The notes beneath the pieces were generated by a model, which was not told the DNA's origin, searched no databases, and saw only the letters and a program-made list of their open reading frames with translations. A program made the position numbers and the translations under genes. A stretch of DNA of 64,000 nucleotides from Zoroaster sp. YZ-2022 (lineage: Eukaryota > Echinodermata > Asteroidea > Forcipulatida > Zoroasteridae). The stretch spans positions 22,676,163-22,740,162 of the forward strand of contig CM055830.1 of NCBI GenBank assembly GCA_029582265.1, in the 5' to 3' direction. Of the stretch, positions 38,898 through 50,537 are shown in pieces (the stretch's first letter is position 1; each line of letters opens with the position of its first letter).

Positions 38898-40505
38898 TCA
38901 CGTTAGCACAACATGAAAAGAAAGATCTTGTTTTCCTTTCTGCCGGTTACACCTCGAGTCAAGCTACGTCCCGTAGCCTTAGATCCTCAGTGTCTATCCT
39001 GAATCCTTGCTGTCCCTAAGAGCACCGCCTTCTGTAGTAATTCTACTCTAACAGATGTTCCTATCTCCTTGAGATGTTTCTCCAACGCCTTCAGGATTGT
39101 ACCTAGTACTTCCACTACCACAGGAATAACCTTCACCTTCACTTGCCACAGCTTGCGAAGTTCTCTCCTGATTTTTCTGTACCTTCTCTTTCTCCTTCAA
39201 GCTACTCTACTATCACCCGGCACAGCTATATCAATAAGATGACACATCTTTGCATGCTTATCCAAGACAACAACATCCGGCCGTCTATGTTCTATAACAT
39301 GATCTGTCCGGATGTTGAAGTCTGAAGAATCTTGACATGATCCGTTTCTTCAACCTTTTCCGGCACATGGTCGTATCACTTCGATTGCACCTTGACACCG
39401 TACTTCTTACACAGATCCCAATGGATCACCTTGGCCAACTTGTCGTGTCTGCCTTTGTACTCTGTCTGAGCATGCACTGCTGCATTCGCTGACAATGTGA
39501 AATACAGTCTCCTCCGCCGCATTGCACATTCTGCACATAGAAGAGACATCTGACTTCTCGATCCTTGCCTTCATCACATTCGTCGGCAGAGACTGGTCTT
39601 GCGCTGCAGTGATCAGACCCTCAGTTTCTTTCTTTAGTTCTCCTCTCTTCAACCAGTCTTGCTACTTGCCACTTCTTCAGCACATCTCAGGAATCGGCCG
39701 TGAAGTGGTTTTTCCTGCCAATCTCGTGTTCTTTCTTCAGTCTTTGATTCTTATACTCCTTTGGACCTAATTCGTCAGCCTTCATGTATTTCTGCGCAAC
39801 CTTCAACAACTTTTCCCGGTACTTCTTACATGACACTGCAAGCTCCTTCTCTCGATGTTAACGCTGTCTGATACACTAAGTAACCCTCTTCCGCCCTCTG
39901 ACCTTGGTAGATAGAGTCTGCTGACATTCGACCGTGGATGTAACATACCGTACATCGTCATTACTTTCCTCGTTTTCCTGTCAGCAACATCTAGATCTGC
40001 CTTAGTCCACTCGACAATTCCCGCACTGTATCTCATTAGTGACACAGCCCAAGTGTTGATCGCCTTTATCATATTCCCTCCATTCAGCTTGGACTTCAAA
40101 CACTTCTTCAGTCGTCTTATATACTCTTTCTTAAGTCTCTCTTTCGATTCCTCGTGCAGTACATGATCTGCTTCAAGCACTCCAAGATACTTATAACTTT
40201 CTACTTCACCCAACGCCCTCAATTGTGTGCCATCTGGTAAAAGCAATTCCATCCGAATGTACCCTTTACCCCTCTTCATGGTCATCGCAGCACATTTCTC
40301 AGACCAAACTTCATGCCGATGTCATCGCTGAAGATCCGTACAGTCTGCACCAAGGAATCAATCTCTTTCTCGTTCTTCATAACAACTTCAGGTCGTCCAT
40401 GAAGAAGATGATTAATCTTGCATCCATCCTTCGTCATCTCGTATCCCGCACTAACCTTCCGCAAAATCATCGTCCAAAGGAACAGCGCCAAAACAAACAA
40501 CAGTG
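38898..40505 (-). mobile_element. REL-endonuclease non-LTR retrotransposon, copy B (3' half)
   Basis: Longer than copy A. In minus-sense order it shows the end of the reverse transcriptase with FMDDLKLL in a shifted frame at about 40,400, then VQTVRIFSDDIGMKFGL, ESYKYLGVLEADHVLHE, SKLNGGNMIKAINTWAVSLM and LYLPRSEGGRGLLS, the knuckle CRMCNAAEETVFHIVSEC at about 39,540, and the endonuclease region at 39,380-39,000. Several frameshifts disable it. It is flanked on both sides by trinucleotide microsatellites, as expected for Dong/R4-like elements that prefer such targets; clade assignment is by motif only. Confidence 0.82.
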
Positions 40506-40520
40506 GAGACGAGAATCACA

Positions 40521-40959
<439 letters not shown>

Positions 40960-41185
40960 AAAATCTGCTCATTGCAGCCTGCCGGCCGAATTACAAAACA
41001 GTTTACATGAAAAATATAAAGAATACATACAAATTAAAATTAAGTAAACAGTAAGAAGCAGATGAAAAATTAATATCAAAAAGAAATCAGTCAAGTACAT
41101 AAAATATTGCACAGCAAAAAGCACACTCATCAAGGGGACATGAGAAACCACATTACAAATTATATTACAAATTTATTACAAAAAA

Positions 41186-41540
41186 TTACAAGGATGGTGG
41201 GAGTGAGCTGAGAAAATTATTGACAAGTCTGTTGAAATAGGGGACTGGACTGTTACTGAGAAGAGCAGTTTTACATGGTACTTCATGAAGAGTTCTTTTA
41301 ATTCTGAGATTCATAGAATGAGATCTTTTGGATTTGACAAACCATTCATTAAATTTATTTGAGTTGTATGATTTTAATGCAAAAGTAGTACAAAGCGTGA
41401 TTCTTCTAATATATAAAGGTTCCAGACCCAGGGTAGTTAATGCTTGATTATAATGAGTATATTTGTTACCTAAAATGATGTGAGACGTTCTTTTTTGGAT
41501 GGATTCTATGTGAATAAAGATATATGCCTTCATAAAATAA
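41186..41540 (-). mobile_element. Non-LTR retrotransposon fragment, thumb/C-terminal part
   Basis: A minus-strand open frame with IESIQKRTSHIILGNKY, LTTLGLEPLYIRRITLC, VPCKTALLSNSPVPYFNRL and a C-terminal stop at 41,186. The pattern of conserved phrases is that of the reverse transcriptase thumb of CR1/Jockey-type elements. It is a short 3' piece with no catalytic domain. Confidence 0.7.
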
Positions 41541-42110
41541 CTAAACTGACCAACATTAGTAATGTTGTTGGAAAACAGCTTCTACGAGTATTCTTACTTC
41601 CTTATACTAAAAACCACAACCCTCTAAAAGTTTCAGCTTATTGCATTGTGTTGTTAACAATAAAAAAAGTGAAAAAACAGTTTTTAATTTTTGAATCGGC
41701 AAACAAAATGTATATGATATAATACAGAAGCATTGAAAATTCACAAAATTAAACCCTAAAAATTTGCAGAAGAAAAGAGTAACACAGCTGGGATTGGCGA
41801 CCTCTGTTCGAAATTAAAACTGAAACTGAAGGTAGATTAATCAGTGAACTATTATTATTCCCAAAGTATTTCATGTGAATAATGATATTTTATAAGTATT
41901 CATAAAGCAGCTAAACTGACCAACATTGGTAATGTTCTTGGCAAAACAGCTTATACGAGTATGCTTTATACTCCATTTGAATCAAAAACCGACCTGTGAA
42001 AGTTTGGGTTGACTACATTGTGCCGATAACGAGAACAAAATTGAAAATAAGTGCAATTTGATTTAAATTGGCAAACAAAATACCTCACGATGAAATGGTA
42101 TATGCTATAA
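41536..42110. repeat. Two diverged direct copies of a ~200-bp repeat
   Basis: The phrase CTAAACTGACCAACATT followed by GTAATGTT and ACGAGTAT occurs at about 41,540 and 41,911, with collinear weaker matches further on (GGCAAACAAAAT near 41,698 and 42,066). It is non-coding. Confidence 0.6.
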
Positions 42111-42246
42111 GTTTTTTTTTATTCAGTCCAACATAATGAGAAACAATTTGAATAATTTTCCTAATTTAAAAACCATAGTACTATAGACAAAGGTACGTGC
42201 CCATATGCATATACACACTAAAAACTAAAATGTTAAATCAACCGTA

Positions 42247-42411
42247 TAAGAGTTCACGGTGATGACAGCACTTAATAAGTTAAATTCAACTCAAAAGTGT
42301 TGAATTAACACAAAGTCAAGATTAAGTCTAACTTTATTAATGTTAATTCAACACTTTTTAAAAGTTAAACCATCTTTATAAAGAGCTGTCACTGAGCGAA
42401 CTCTTTAAAAT
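42247..42411. mobile_element. Fold-back MITE-like element
   Basis: The arms AAGAGTTCACGGTGATGACAGC (left, about 42,247) and GCTGTCACTGAGCGAACTCTT (right, about 42,391) are inverted copies; the inner parts AAGTGTTGAATTAACA and TGTTAATTCAACACTT also pair. The whole could form one long hairpin of about 165 bp. Confidence 0.6.
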
Positions 42412-42528
42412 GATTCAAAAACTTTACTTTAAGAGTGTAGTACATTAGCAGGTGTAGTTTTGCTATGGCAATCAATCATCTCGGAGCTCATTAATGCTAA
42501 TATACCAAATTCAGGCAACGAAAGACGT

Positions 42529-43028
42529 NNNNNNNNNNNNNNNNNNNNNNNNNNNNNNNNNNNNNNNNNNNNNNNNNNNNNNNNNNNNNNNNNNNNNNNN
42601 NNNNNNNNNNNNNNNNNNNNNNNNNNNNNNNNNNNNNNNNNNNNNNNNNNNNNNNNNNNNNNNNNNNNNNNNNNNNNNNNNNNNNNNNNNNNNNNNNNNN
42701 NNNNNNNNNNNNNNNNNNNNNNNNNNNNNNNNNNNNNNNNNNNNNNNNNNNNNNNNNNNNNNNNNNNNNNNNNNNNNNNNNNNNNNNNNNNNNNNNNNNN
42801 NNNNNNNNNNNNNNNNNNNNNNNNNNNNNNNNNNNNNNNNNNNNNNNNNNNNNNNNNNNNNNNNNNNNNNNNNNNNNNNNNNNNNNNNNNNNNNNNNNNN
42901 NNNNNNNNNNNNNNNNNNNNNNNNNNNNNNNNNNNNNNNNNNNNNNNNNNNNNNNNNNNNNNNNNNNNNNNNNNNNNNNNNNNNNNNNNNNNNNNNNNNN
43001 NNNNNNNNNNNNNNNNNNNNNNNNNNNN
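42529..43028. other. Assembly gap of exactly 500 N
   Basis: A run of 500 undetermined bases, typical of a scaffold spacer of arbitrary length. Features on either side may not be truly 500 bp apart, and open frames running across it are meaningless. Confidence 0.99.
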
Positions 43029-43355
43029 GGTATGGGTACAGCTCTCAAAGAGCGCGAAAGGAACTGGTCCCGGCGTAATGATACAACATGCATGGAATGA
43101 AGCGTGATTCGCTCGGTCAAAACGAGGTGGGCGCAACAGCAGTCTTAATACAAGCGAGCTTCACAATAATTCCAATATGGGCCATACTGTCAATTCAGTA
43201 TTTTTTAAAAACTTTCTGGTCGTTATTTAAAACTAAAACTAAAAAAAAACTGTAGTTAAGATTACGAAATTATTTTCCAAAACGGGCTCAATAAAATCTT
43301 TAGCGGCATTAAGCTTGCCCCAGACTCCACGTCGTGAGCTGGCTTTGCTCACTTG

Positions 43356-44637
43356 TTAAAGGACCACAGAAATAGAGATGCAAATGTCATGGAGATACTA
43401 AAATATGGTATTTTTGTTAATGATAAAACAATAAATAGCTCATTGATTTTTAGCGAGCTACTTCTAATTTGAAGCTTTTCCGAAGGGGATGTCGGCGCCG
43501 ATTAACACGCCCCTAAAAGGGGACATTTGCACTGCATCCTGAACATCTCTATGTGTGACGTCACGTAAAGAAGAAGGCTCGCTTCGAATTCCAGGGACGC
43601 TATAGCCACATACATATTTCAACAGCGAACACATAGAAATGGCTGAATCGTCGTCAGATGGAACTGACGTAATAAGTAACTAATAAACTATCAAATGTGT
43701 AATTTTCGTTCACCAAACTGCTATCTTTGTGAAGAAATCGATCATTTAGTGACCCAAACTCGGTTAAAAAAATCGAAAATATCAAAATATGAAGGTCGCA
43801 AAAAAGCACCGTTGGTGTTCATTGCCGCCGACCGGAAAATCTAGTCACAGTTTTCATCATCGAATTCTTCAAAAAATTGTAAAAATTTATCTTATTTTAG
43901 TCTAACGTTTATAGTGTATTTTTTCATGTATGATTTGTGAATTACGCCGTATATTTATTGTTAACGATGTCCAAAACCCAACATGGCGGCGCACACAGTA
44001 GGCCTACATACATGTAGATCGGACATGTCGGATCTGACTTAACGTTAGTTACTTGTCTGTTCTCACGTTATCGTCGCAATTTGGCTTGTCGTTTGAAGGA
44101 TTCACAGGCTTCTTTAATTTCGTTGAAATCGAAGTTTTCTTGAGTCTGGGTGGCTTTGACATCCCAAATTACCCATGAAGGTTCGTTTCGAAGACTTCAG
44201 TGCTAAAAGACCGCTACATATCACGCTGGTTGGAGACGGCCCGAACCATTTTGCCTTCGTCAACCGCACTTTTGTGGCCCATTTTTTTTCCGTAGTGCCT
44301 CGTCTTTTGGGAACCTATGGAGGATTACACCTTCGCTAGGAGTATTACTACAGCCTGCTACGACACATCTTGTAGGCATGATGTATATTTTCAAGGAAAT
44401 TTAGGATGAAAATATGTATACACATATACTGGAGTTTTGGCATTAGCGCATCGGACACGTACACACGCAACAAACAGCTGTGCATTGCAATAAAGTGGGG
44501 GCTTGTGAAGTGGCATAAAAGTCTCCAAAATGAACAGAACAAACTTCAATTATGAAAAAACTAACAAATATCTTGTTTTATTATGCAAAACACATTTATT
44601 AAGAGCCATAATGGTTTTTATTTCTGTGATCCTTTAA
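43356..44637. mobile_element. TTAA-flanked inverted-repeat element, piggyBac-like MITE candidate
   Basis: TTAA at 43,356-43,359 is followed by AGGACCACAGAAAT; at the other end ATTTCTGTGATCCT (44,620-44,633) is followed by TTAA at 44,634-44,637. This gives 14-bp inverted repeats with one mismatch and TTAA duplications, the piggyBac signature. The 1.27-kb core has no transposase I recognise; short open frames such as one starting at about 44,173 are unsupported. The sequence flanking it is itself repeated (GTGAGCTCGCTTTGCTC at about 44,754 and a variant at about 43,334). Confidence 0.62.
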
Positions 44638-45940
44638 GATTAAGACTCAATACAATCACATTTTGTAAGCTGAAATAGCTTCGACAAATGCTCACACAAA
44701 GCCTCCTGAATGCAACATTTTTCCTGGTGCCTTAACCCGGCCCAGACCCCACGCCGTGAGCTCGCTTTGCTCGGCGGCTCACTCCACTCACTGGCTCGCT
44801 CCGCTCACTGGTTTGGATTTGTCCCCCACTTTCAAAATCATTCCGCTGCCACTGGAGACTATCGTTGCCTACAATTACCCCAGTTATTTCTTGACATTTT
44901 GCCGTAACAATATTACGCCAATACATGTACCCCTTTTACAAAACTGAAAACAAAAATTTAAATTCAAACAAATAAAAATAAATATTTTGAATGAAACAAG
45001 GTTTCCGGGGGATGGGTCATTAGTCCAACCTCCAACCATAACGCCAAAACAACACCAAAGGTTGGATCCCTGTTTTGAAAAATCATGGATCTGTATGTAG
45101 TTTACGCTACTTATCGTATTATAGACAGAGGTACAGAACAGTTAATCGATTTCATATAGTTATATCCCCTTCGTAGCTAAAGGGGGGGGGGGGCATCCCC
45201 ACACACCCACGTACACTTGTCGGTCCTAATGGATCTGCCGGTAAATGTATGATTTTGTTGGTACAATAAGGGGTCTACTGTCCACAAGTGTTTTTGTCCA
45301 CAAGTGTTTTTGCTTAGGTGGAAGAAAAGTAGAAAAAATCTTTTTCATTATTTAGAAAGCTGAAAAGCAGATGTCCACTTTTCGACCTCCATACCCATGC
45401 GCCGAAACGGAAGCAATTGAGCTGTATACTCCCCAGGGAGCTGAGATGGTTTCAGGGATGATTTATGAGCCTGATGAGCAGGGGTAATAATGTACAGCGC
45501 CCTGATTTAGTTGCTAGGATAGTGCGCTTGATAAGAATCGTGTATAATAATGGAATATTAAGACCATCATCAATTTTACACTAAGTACATTTTATATTAA
45601 AATTTGACCATTTGGTTTATTTTTTAAATTATCAATTGCAATTATATACCTTACCTTTAGCAACTTGAAGTTAAACCTATTTTCTTCATCGAAAGTCAGA
45701 TACTATTTCACGTAATACTTTTTTTTTTTTTTTACAAAAGCGTGAACAATTTTTATTGAGTAATATTTTCTCCGAAAAGTTAAACTATAATGAGCTGAAA
45801 TCAAGTTGGTTTATCATCATCAGTATGAGGGCCTTCTTTACACAAAAATACCTATAACCTTTTACCACGTGACATATATGACAAATGTCATGTTAGTTAT
45901 TGTTTAAGTAAGACTAATTGCGGTAACACCATGTGGAATT
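44638..45940. other. Non-coding with repeat remnants
   Basis: No gene is seen. It holds a GC-rich repeat at 44,730-44,815, a G run at 45,183-45,193 and a SINE 3' fragment (listed separately). Confidence 0.5.
45412..45490 (+). mobile_element. SINE 3'-body fragment
   Basis: GCAATTGAGCTGTATACTCC and GAGCTGAGATGGTTTCAGG match the body of the SINE at 3,333-3,672 in the same orientation, up to the GCAGGGGTAATAAT phrase. The tRNA-like head is missing. Confidence 0.75.
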
Positions 45941-46560
45941 CTCTATTGAGTGGTAATTAGTTCTGAAAAGAACTGGAGGTTACAACTCGACGTTTCGATC
46001 AGTATGCTCTGATAGTCTTCAGGAGAAAGCCGGACTCTGGGAAATGCGGCTTAAGTAGACTGCTGGAGGATCACGCGCTGACTGAATTCTGCAGCTTTAG
46101 TGCGGAGCGTGTAGGCGAGAAACTGGTGGGACTGAGTGGGGGGGGGGAGTGTGTGCTCACTGAACTTAATCAGTTTTTGACAAGCAAAGGGGGAGGGAGG
46201 GTGGTTGACTTAGGATGTAGGAGATCCCTCAGTCTGGGGTGGGTTGTGGACTTTGGATATAGAAGATCCTTCGGTCCGTAGTAGTGGTCGCCAAATATCA
46301 CTGATGTAGAAACCGATGTCCTGTGGAACAGTGTCGTGTTTGAGTTGTGCTGCCTGCCAGTCGATTTGGTGGTCCTTGGTGTGGGAGATTCCGTCCTGTT
46401 TCCCCGAAGTAGACTTTGCCACACTCACAGGGGATCCGGTAGACTCCCGCTCTGTTGCTGGGTCCGGTTTATCAATGTGGGTGTGGAGAAGCCCTTGATG
46501 TTTGCTGGGGGCAGAGTGGTAGACTTGGATGCCTGCTTGATGCCAACAAGTGTAATGAAG
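45940..46560 (-). mobile_element. Penelope-like element, GIY-YIG endonuclease 3' fragment
   Basis: The minus strand encodes GVYRIPCECGKVYFGETGR (about 46,460-46,400), the diagnostic GIY-YIG nuclease core of Penelope-like retroelements, followed after frameshifts by a short C-terminal part with IGFYISDIW. Downstream lies the phrase AACTCGACGTTTCGATC at 45,985-46,001, typical of Penelope 3' regions. The reverse transcriptase is absent, so this is a dead fragment. Confidence 0.85.
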
Positions 46561-47328
46561 AAAAATAATAAGACATCAACATATACAACTTGAGAACTCA
46601 GCATATCAACATAAATCACAACACTGACATCTTGTAGTTATCACAAATTAAACAACCAATAAAAAGACAAACATACAAATAATAATACTTGAGATGACCA
46701 ACATAACCATTACAAATGTACGGTTATAACGAGTGGCTTATTTGTTTCCCTGTTATTTTATTTCGAAGATGTTGAAGATGAAACATAATGTAAAAACAAA
46801 GATAAACGTTCAAACACGTGACGCTTTTACTCATTTTGAAAGGAAGTTTCTTTTATCAAATTTACCAGTGTGTGCTGGCGATATCAGGATGTCAACTCTA
46901 ACAAATGTACGCCAATAATTTCCACATTCTTTGACGAACATTTCACAAGCCAAGGCCGTTTGTATAATATTGAAGCTGATGAACAGCTGGAACTTAGTCA
47001 CTAATACAAGCAAAATAAAAACTATAGTACAAAACAAACGTGACTCTCAGAACACAATCGGTTTGTTTTATATATATACTACTCAAAACAATTTAGGGAA
47101 CACCGGATTTTTAACATCAAATAGCCTAGGTTTGAAATGTTCCATGAACAGGGATTTTCATTTGCAACCCCCTCTCTCTTTCAGTAGTCATGTCATAAAA
47201 TGTGTAATCACTACATGCATCCTTTATCATCTGTTGCATTGTGCAGTTGTTTCTCATCAATTCTGTGAAACATTGTGTTTATCTGAAATAAATCACATAT
47301 TGGTCAAACGGAATTTATCAAGCTTGGC
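46561..47328. other. Non-coding; probable upstream part of a decayed LINE
   Basis: There is no clear coding sense until about 47,300, where LINE C-terminal motifs begin. Open frames on both strands have no domain. Confidence 0.45.
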
Positions 47329-47767
47329 ATGTTAAGCGTTAATGATCGTGTTGCACAACTCAAGCTAAATCATGTTTATACAATTTTTCATGAAATGGCA
47401 CCAGACTACCTCTGTCAAAAATTTAGGAAGGTTTCAGTTATGCATAATTATTCTACGAGGGGTAGTTCCACCAATTTTGTTGTTCCAAGAATGAAAGGGC
47501 CTGAGTGCAATACCTTTTTTTTATACCGGAATTCATGAATTGAATTTACTTCCTAATAGCATCAAATGTTCCAACAATCATTATCAATTTAAAAGGGCAA
47601 TGAAAAAACACCTCTCTTCTCAGTCTAATTTTTAAAAATTGTCTATTTTTTAATCACTATTCTTCGCTTTTCCTGTACATTTTTATTTGCCTTTTTTGTA
47701 TTGTATTTGTTTGCCTGTGTGTTTTTAAGGCAGGATATCTCGATGGAAATAAGCCGTGTTATACACA
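47329..47767 (+). mobile_element. CR1/L2-like LINE 3' fragment, target of the Maverick-type element
   Basis: The plus strand encodes a C-terminal LINE segment with RVAQLKLNHVYTIFHEMAPDY and, after a shift near 47,515, HELNLLPNSIK and a terminal stop. The 3' tail GTGTTATACACAG is cut at 47,768 by the Maverick-type insertion and resumes at 62,447 with CACAGCTTTTTGGGTTATCC, so the LINE tail spans both sides of the element. Confidence 0.78.
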
Positions 47768-47768
47768 G
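47764..47768. other. Left target site duplication CACAG
   Basis: CACAG directly precedes the terminal AGTAGTATG and is repeated at 62,447-62,451. Removing one copy and the element restores an uninterrupted LINE tail. Confidence 0.85.
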
Positions 47769-48063
47769 AGTAGTATGTCAGATGAGAGTTCTGGGACAAA
47801 TCCCAAAAAAGGGGTGGGCGTGGTTGAGAATGTAAAAAAATGAGGGGAGGGGAGGGGTAGGAGGGTTGATGACATGATGATGAGATGGGCGGGGGTTGAT
47901 TAAATATTTTTGGCTGGATGGTAGGTTTGAAATGTATAATTTAGATCAAAAATTGGTTTAGAAAAAAAAAATGTATATTTGAAAAAAAAATGAGAAAAAA
48001 CTCGTTAATATTATGTAGATGAATATTAAAAGAGAGAAAGATGACGACAAAGTATTTATCGAA
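47769..48063 (+). repeat. Left terminal inverted repeat (295 bp)
   Basis: It pairs with 62,160-62,446 with few mismatches and small indels in A and G runs. Shared phrases include GATGAGAGTTCTGGGACAAA, GGCTGGATGGTAGGTTTG and AATATTATGTAGATGAATAT. It contains the ATG at 48,041 that opens the first gene. Confidence 0.95.
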
Positions 48064-48352
48064 AACGATTGTTCCGTGCGAATAGCTTTTAGTTGGGAAA
48101 ACAGACAAGTGTTGTATATCCAGCGTAGCTGGTGATGTATATTGCACGCTACATCAGTGGCGAATTCGACACGGAAAAAGTATACCAGTTCCGTGTAGAA
48201 GATGTAAAAATGGTACAAAAACAAAGATAAATTTATGTACGAAATGTGCAAAGACATTACAAATAAATTATTTAAAACGCGTTGAAGGAAGAGCTAGAAG
48301 AAATTATAATATAGTGATGAAAGAGTTGATTGAAAAAACAACTCGTTTATAA
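48041..48352 (+). pseudogene. Small cysteine-rich, zinc-ribbon-like protein; start in the TIR; internal TAG
   Basis: The ATG lies inside the left inverted repeat and gives MTTKYLSK, the same first eight residues as the unrelated gene at the other end. The frame is closed by TAG at 48,083-48,085, then stays open in the same frame to TAA at 48,350: 104 codons in all. The body is basic and has paired cysteines, CRRC and CTKC ten residues apart, plus a CC and a further Cys/His upstream, suggesting a zinc-ribbon or treble-clef DNA-binding fold. No homologue is recognised. A single nonsense change is the simplest explanation of the TAG; readthrough cannot be excluded. Confidence 0.6.
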
Positions 48353-48365
48353 GTATGTATATATA

Positions 48366-48794
48366 TATATGACTTATGGAGCAGAAACATGGACTACAAC
48401 AAATGAGCTGAACAACAAATTGATAACAACACAGAGAGCCATGGAGAGAAAAATGGTACATTTAACAATACGGGATAAAGTTAACCATAACAAAATACGA
48501 GAGAAAACAAAAGTCAAGGACATCATTGAAAAGATAAAGGAGACCAAATGGAGATGGGCAGGCCATGTGTTAAGGGTCCAGGACAACAGGTGGACTAGGC
48601 GATTGACAGAATGGCAGCCTAGAACAGGCAAGAGAAAGAGAGGACGGCAAAAGAAAAGATGGAGAGATGACATAACAGCACACATGGGCACGGCAACATG
48701 GACAAGAGTGGCTAGAGAGAGAGACAAATGGAAGTTTTATGAGGAGGGCTTTGTCCAACAAATGGATGAACTATAGCCTTGATGATGATGATGA

Positions 48795-48830
<36 letters not shown>
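48366..48830 (+). mobile_element. RTE-type LINE 3' fragment inserted in the element
   Basis: It encodes the C-terminal RTE segment YGAETWTTTNEL, AMERKMVHLTIRD, KWRWAGHVLR and RWTRRLTEWQPRTGKRKRG, ending at a stop at 48,776 and followed by a (GAT)n then (AT)n tail typical of RTE elements. It lies in an AT-repeat target between the small Cys-rich gene and the membrane protein gene of the Maverick-type element and is not part of it. Confidence 0.85.
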
Positions 48831-48913
48831 AATTTTTAATTTAAATAAATAAATAAATATATATATATGTGAAGCGGGTTTTTCATTATAATAAGATTTA
48901 TCTATCATAAAGT

Positions 48914-49402
48914 TTACTTTAAATTCAAAAGTTTTTCTATGAGAACTTTTTTTTCTTTATCGCCGATGGCTTTGACTTCCGTTTTACCATGATCGACAAT
49001 TTTAGGATCGTCTTTAGGCGTAAATTTAGATCTGATATTTTCTTTTATTCGCGAGTATTTGTTTCGCTCCTCGTTGATTAAAAGAAATTCTTCTTGACTT
49101 ATAACACCGTCTTCGATCGCTTTTGAAACGTGATTGTCGATGGTGTTGAGTTTACTTTCGGCTAAAACTCTAATCTCGTTGTGTTTTTTAGCTTTTTTAT
49201 CGAATTTAAATTTCGCGTATCTGATCGCAAACACCATACCGCCTAGTCCTAAAGCGAGTCCTTCGAGTATAAATCCTACAGGGGCTGCGACGACGGTAGC
49301 TAGACTGGCGATCCCAATCCCTCCCGCTCCCATACAGCCAAATTCAGCCATCGTTTCTACGATGGAGCAAGTTTTAATAATTTTATTATATTTTTTATAC
49401 AC
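48914..49402 (-). CDS. Membrane protein with Gly/Ala-rich hydrophobic region and helical tail
   Basis: 162 codons, apparently intact. Residues ~15-60 form a long hydrophobic, glycine-rich region (MGAGGIGIASLATVVAAPVG, then LALGLGGMVFAI) that could be one or two membrane segments or a pore-like hairpin. Residues ~65-160 are charged and helical (KKHNEIRVLAESKLNTIDNH, SQEEFLLINEERNKYSRIK). From memory, proteins of this build recur in invertebrate genomes near similar polymerase/integrase elements, but I cannot verify that here. Function unknown; a membrane-active virion or entry-associated role is speculation. Confidence 0.7.
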   Translation of the reverse strand: MYKKYNKIIKTCSIVETMAEFGCMGAGGIGIASLATVVAAPVGFILEGLALGLGGMVFAIRYAKFKFDKKAKKHNEIRVLAESKLNTIDNHVSKAIEDGVISQEEFLLINEERNKYSRIKENIRSKFTPKDDPKIVDHGKTEVKAIGDKEKKVLIEKLLNLK

Positions 49403-49562
49403 CGCCTCGCGCTCGTTTCTTTCTTTTAAAATTTATTTTTGAATCTTGTTGATTTTTTGTGAACGAAATGCGTTGACATTTAACTCTTGTACATTGTCTG
49501 AAGTATTTAGCATTATACCCTTTAAATTTGGATAAACATTTGTTGTTTAAAATTTTTTAAAT

Positions 49563-50057
49563 TTATTGCCTTAATGGAAAAATATTAATTTTTATATCGT
49601 AACAGATTCCAGTTTCTACAGAGCCAAAAAAAGTCGCTCGTGCAAAAACTTTCATGTCGTAGTTAGTGTTTTTTGTTTCAAAGCACATTCCAAATTCTAA
49701 AAGCTTTGGTTGATTATCATTAAAATGAATTATTTCTGTATAATCTTGTAAAAGAAAAAAATCGGGGGCGCCAGCGTTAATTTCCTAATTTGAAACTTTT
49801 GAATAAGAATTTTCACTATTGTATTTTATTTTGAAATAATATTTACAGTTTGTTGCTGGCGTAGTTAAATAAAACTTTGGAGTAAGGATTACAGACCATG
49901 TAATGAAAAATATTTCGTTTAAATTATACAATATTTTCGTTCGATGAATTTCATCACCATCGATATATCCACTTTTTTCAAAGATGTTTTTGTTACAAAC
50001 GCTATCAATAGACGAAAGTTGCGTACTTTTACGACTAGGTCCGTAAATACTAGCCAT
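49563..50057 (-). pseudogene. Tandem paralogue 1, possible jelly-roll virion protein, internal TAG
   Basis: A 165-codon frame from the ATG at 50,057 to TAA at 49,563 is interrupted only by TAG at 49,785-49,787. Features shared with the upstream neighbour are GYID-DEI near residue 30, FYL or FYM with P-T-C shortly after, FNDN, and a C terminus with TFFGS-T-IC-IKI. The small all-beta appearance and tandem duplication suggest a structural (spike, cement or minor capsid) protein; that is inference. It lies about 50 bp downstream of paralogue 2. Confidence 0.62.
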
Positions 50058-50109
50058 ATTTATATATTTAAATTATTTTTTAAAACTATATATTTATTTA
50101 AATGCGCAA

Positions 50110-50527
50110 CTACGCCAACGGTAAACTTTTAATTTTGATATTGAAACAGATTTTAGTGTTTAAAGAGCCGAAAAAGGTCGTTTGTACACAAACTTTTTTA
50201 ACATCTCGCGTTTTAACATCTCGCGAATTATCGTTGAAAACAAATGTTTTTCCTCGAGCGGGAGATCGAGAAGGAATATAATATACGTCAACGGCAAAAT
50301 TACCCGTTGACGAATGTGAAACAAAATTCACCGCGTTTCATAAATTTTGTAAAAATTTCGCAGTATGTCGGTGGATCGTTAAACATGTAAAAGGGTAGTT
50401 TAAACGCGCCGTGCCATCCTAGTATAACGTTAAAATTTTCGACTAGAGGTATCTTTTGTAAAATTTCATCTCTATCGATATAGCCGTGTTGTTCGTAAAT
50501 GTAGGGATTGTTGTTATTGTCGTTGTT
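50110..50527 (-). pseudogene. Tandem paralogue 2, possible jelly-roll virion protein, frameshifted
   Basis: The same domain as paralogue 1: EQHGYIDRDEI, a WHGAFKLPFYMFNDPPTYC segment, then after a one-base shift near 50,335 VFNDN and QTTFFGSLNTKICFNIKI at the C terminus. The start is unclear because an upstream stop and the 3' end of the next gene overlap it at about 50,530. Identity to paralogue 1 is low outside the conserved blocks, so the duplication is old. Confidence 0.58.
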
Positions 50528-50537
50528 GTAAACGTCG

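Noticed and set aside
42429..43136. Open frames across the undetermined bases
   Set aside because: They exist only because N codons are not stops.
44173..44335. A ~53-codon open frame starting MKVRFEDFSAKR
   Set aside because: It lies inside a TTAA-flanked transposon core with no second line of evidence.
48330..48776. A gene belonging to the Maverick-type element
   Set aside because: Its motifs are those of an RTE LINE C terminus with a (GAT)n tail, so it is a later insertion.
49134..49442. A plus-strand gene opposite the membrane protein at 48,914-49,402
   Set aside because: Its sequence mirrors the hydrophobic region of the minus-strand gene; composition is that of an antisense shadow.
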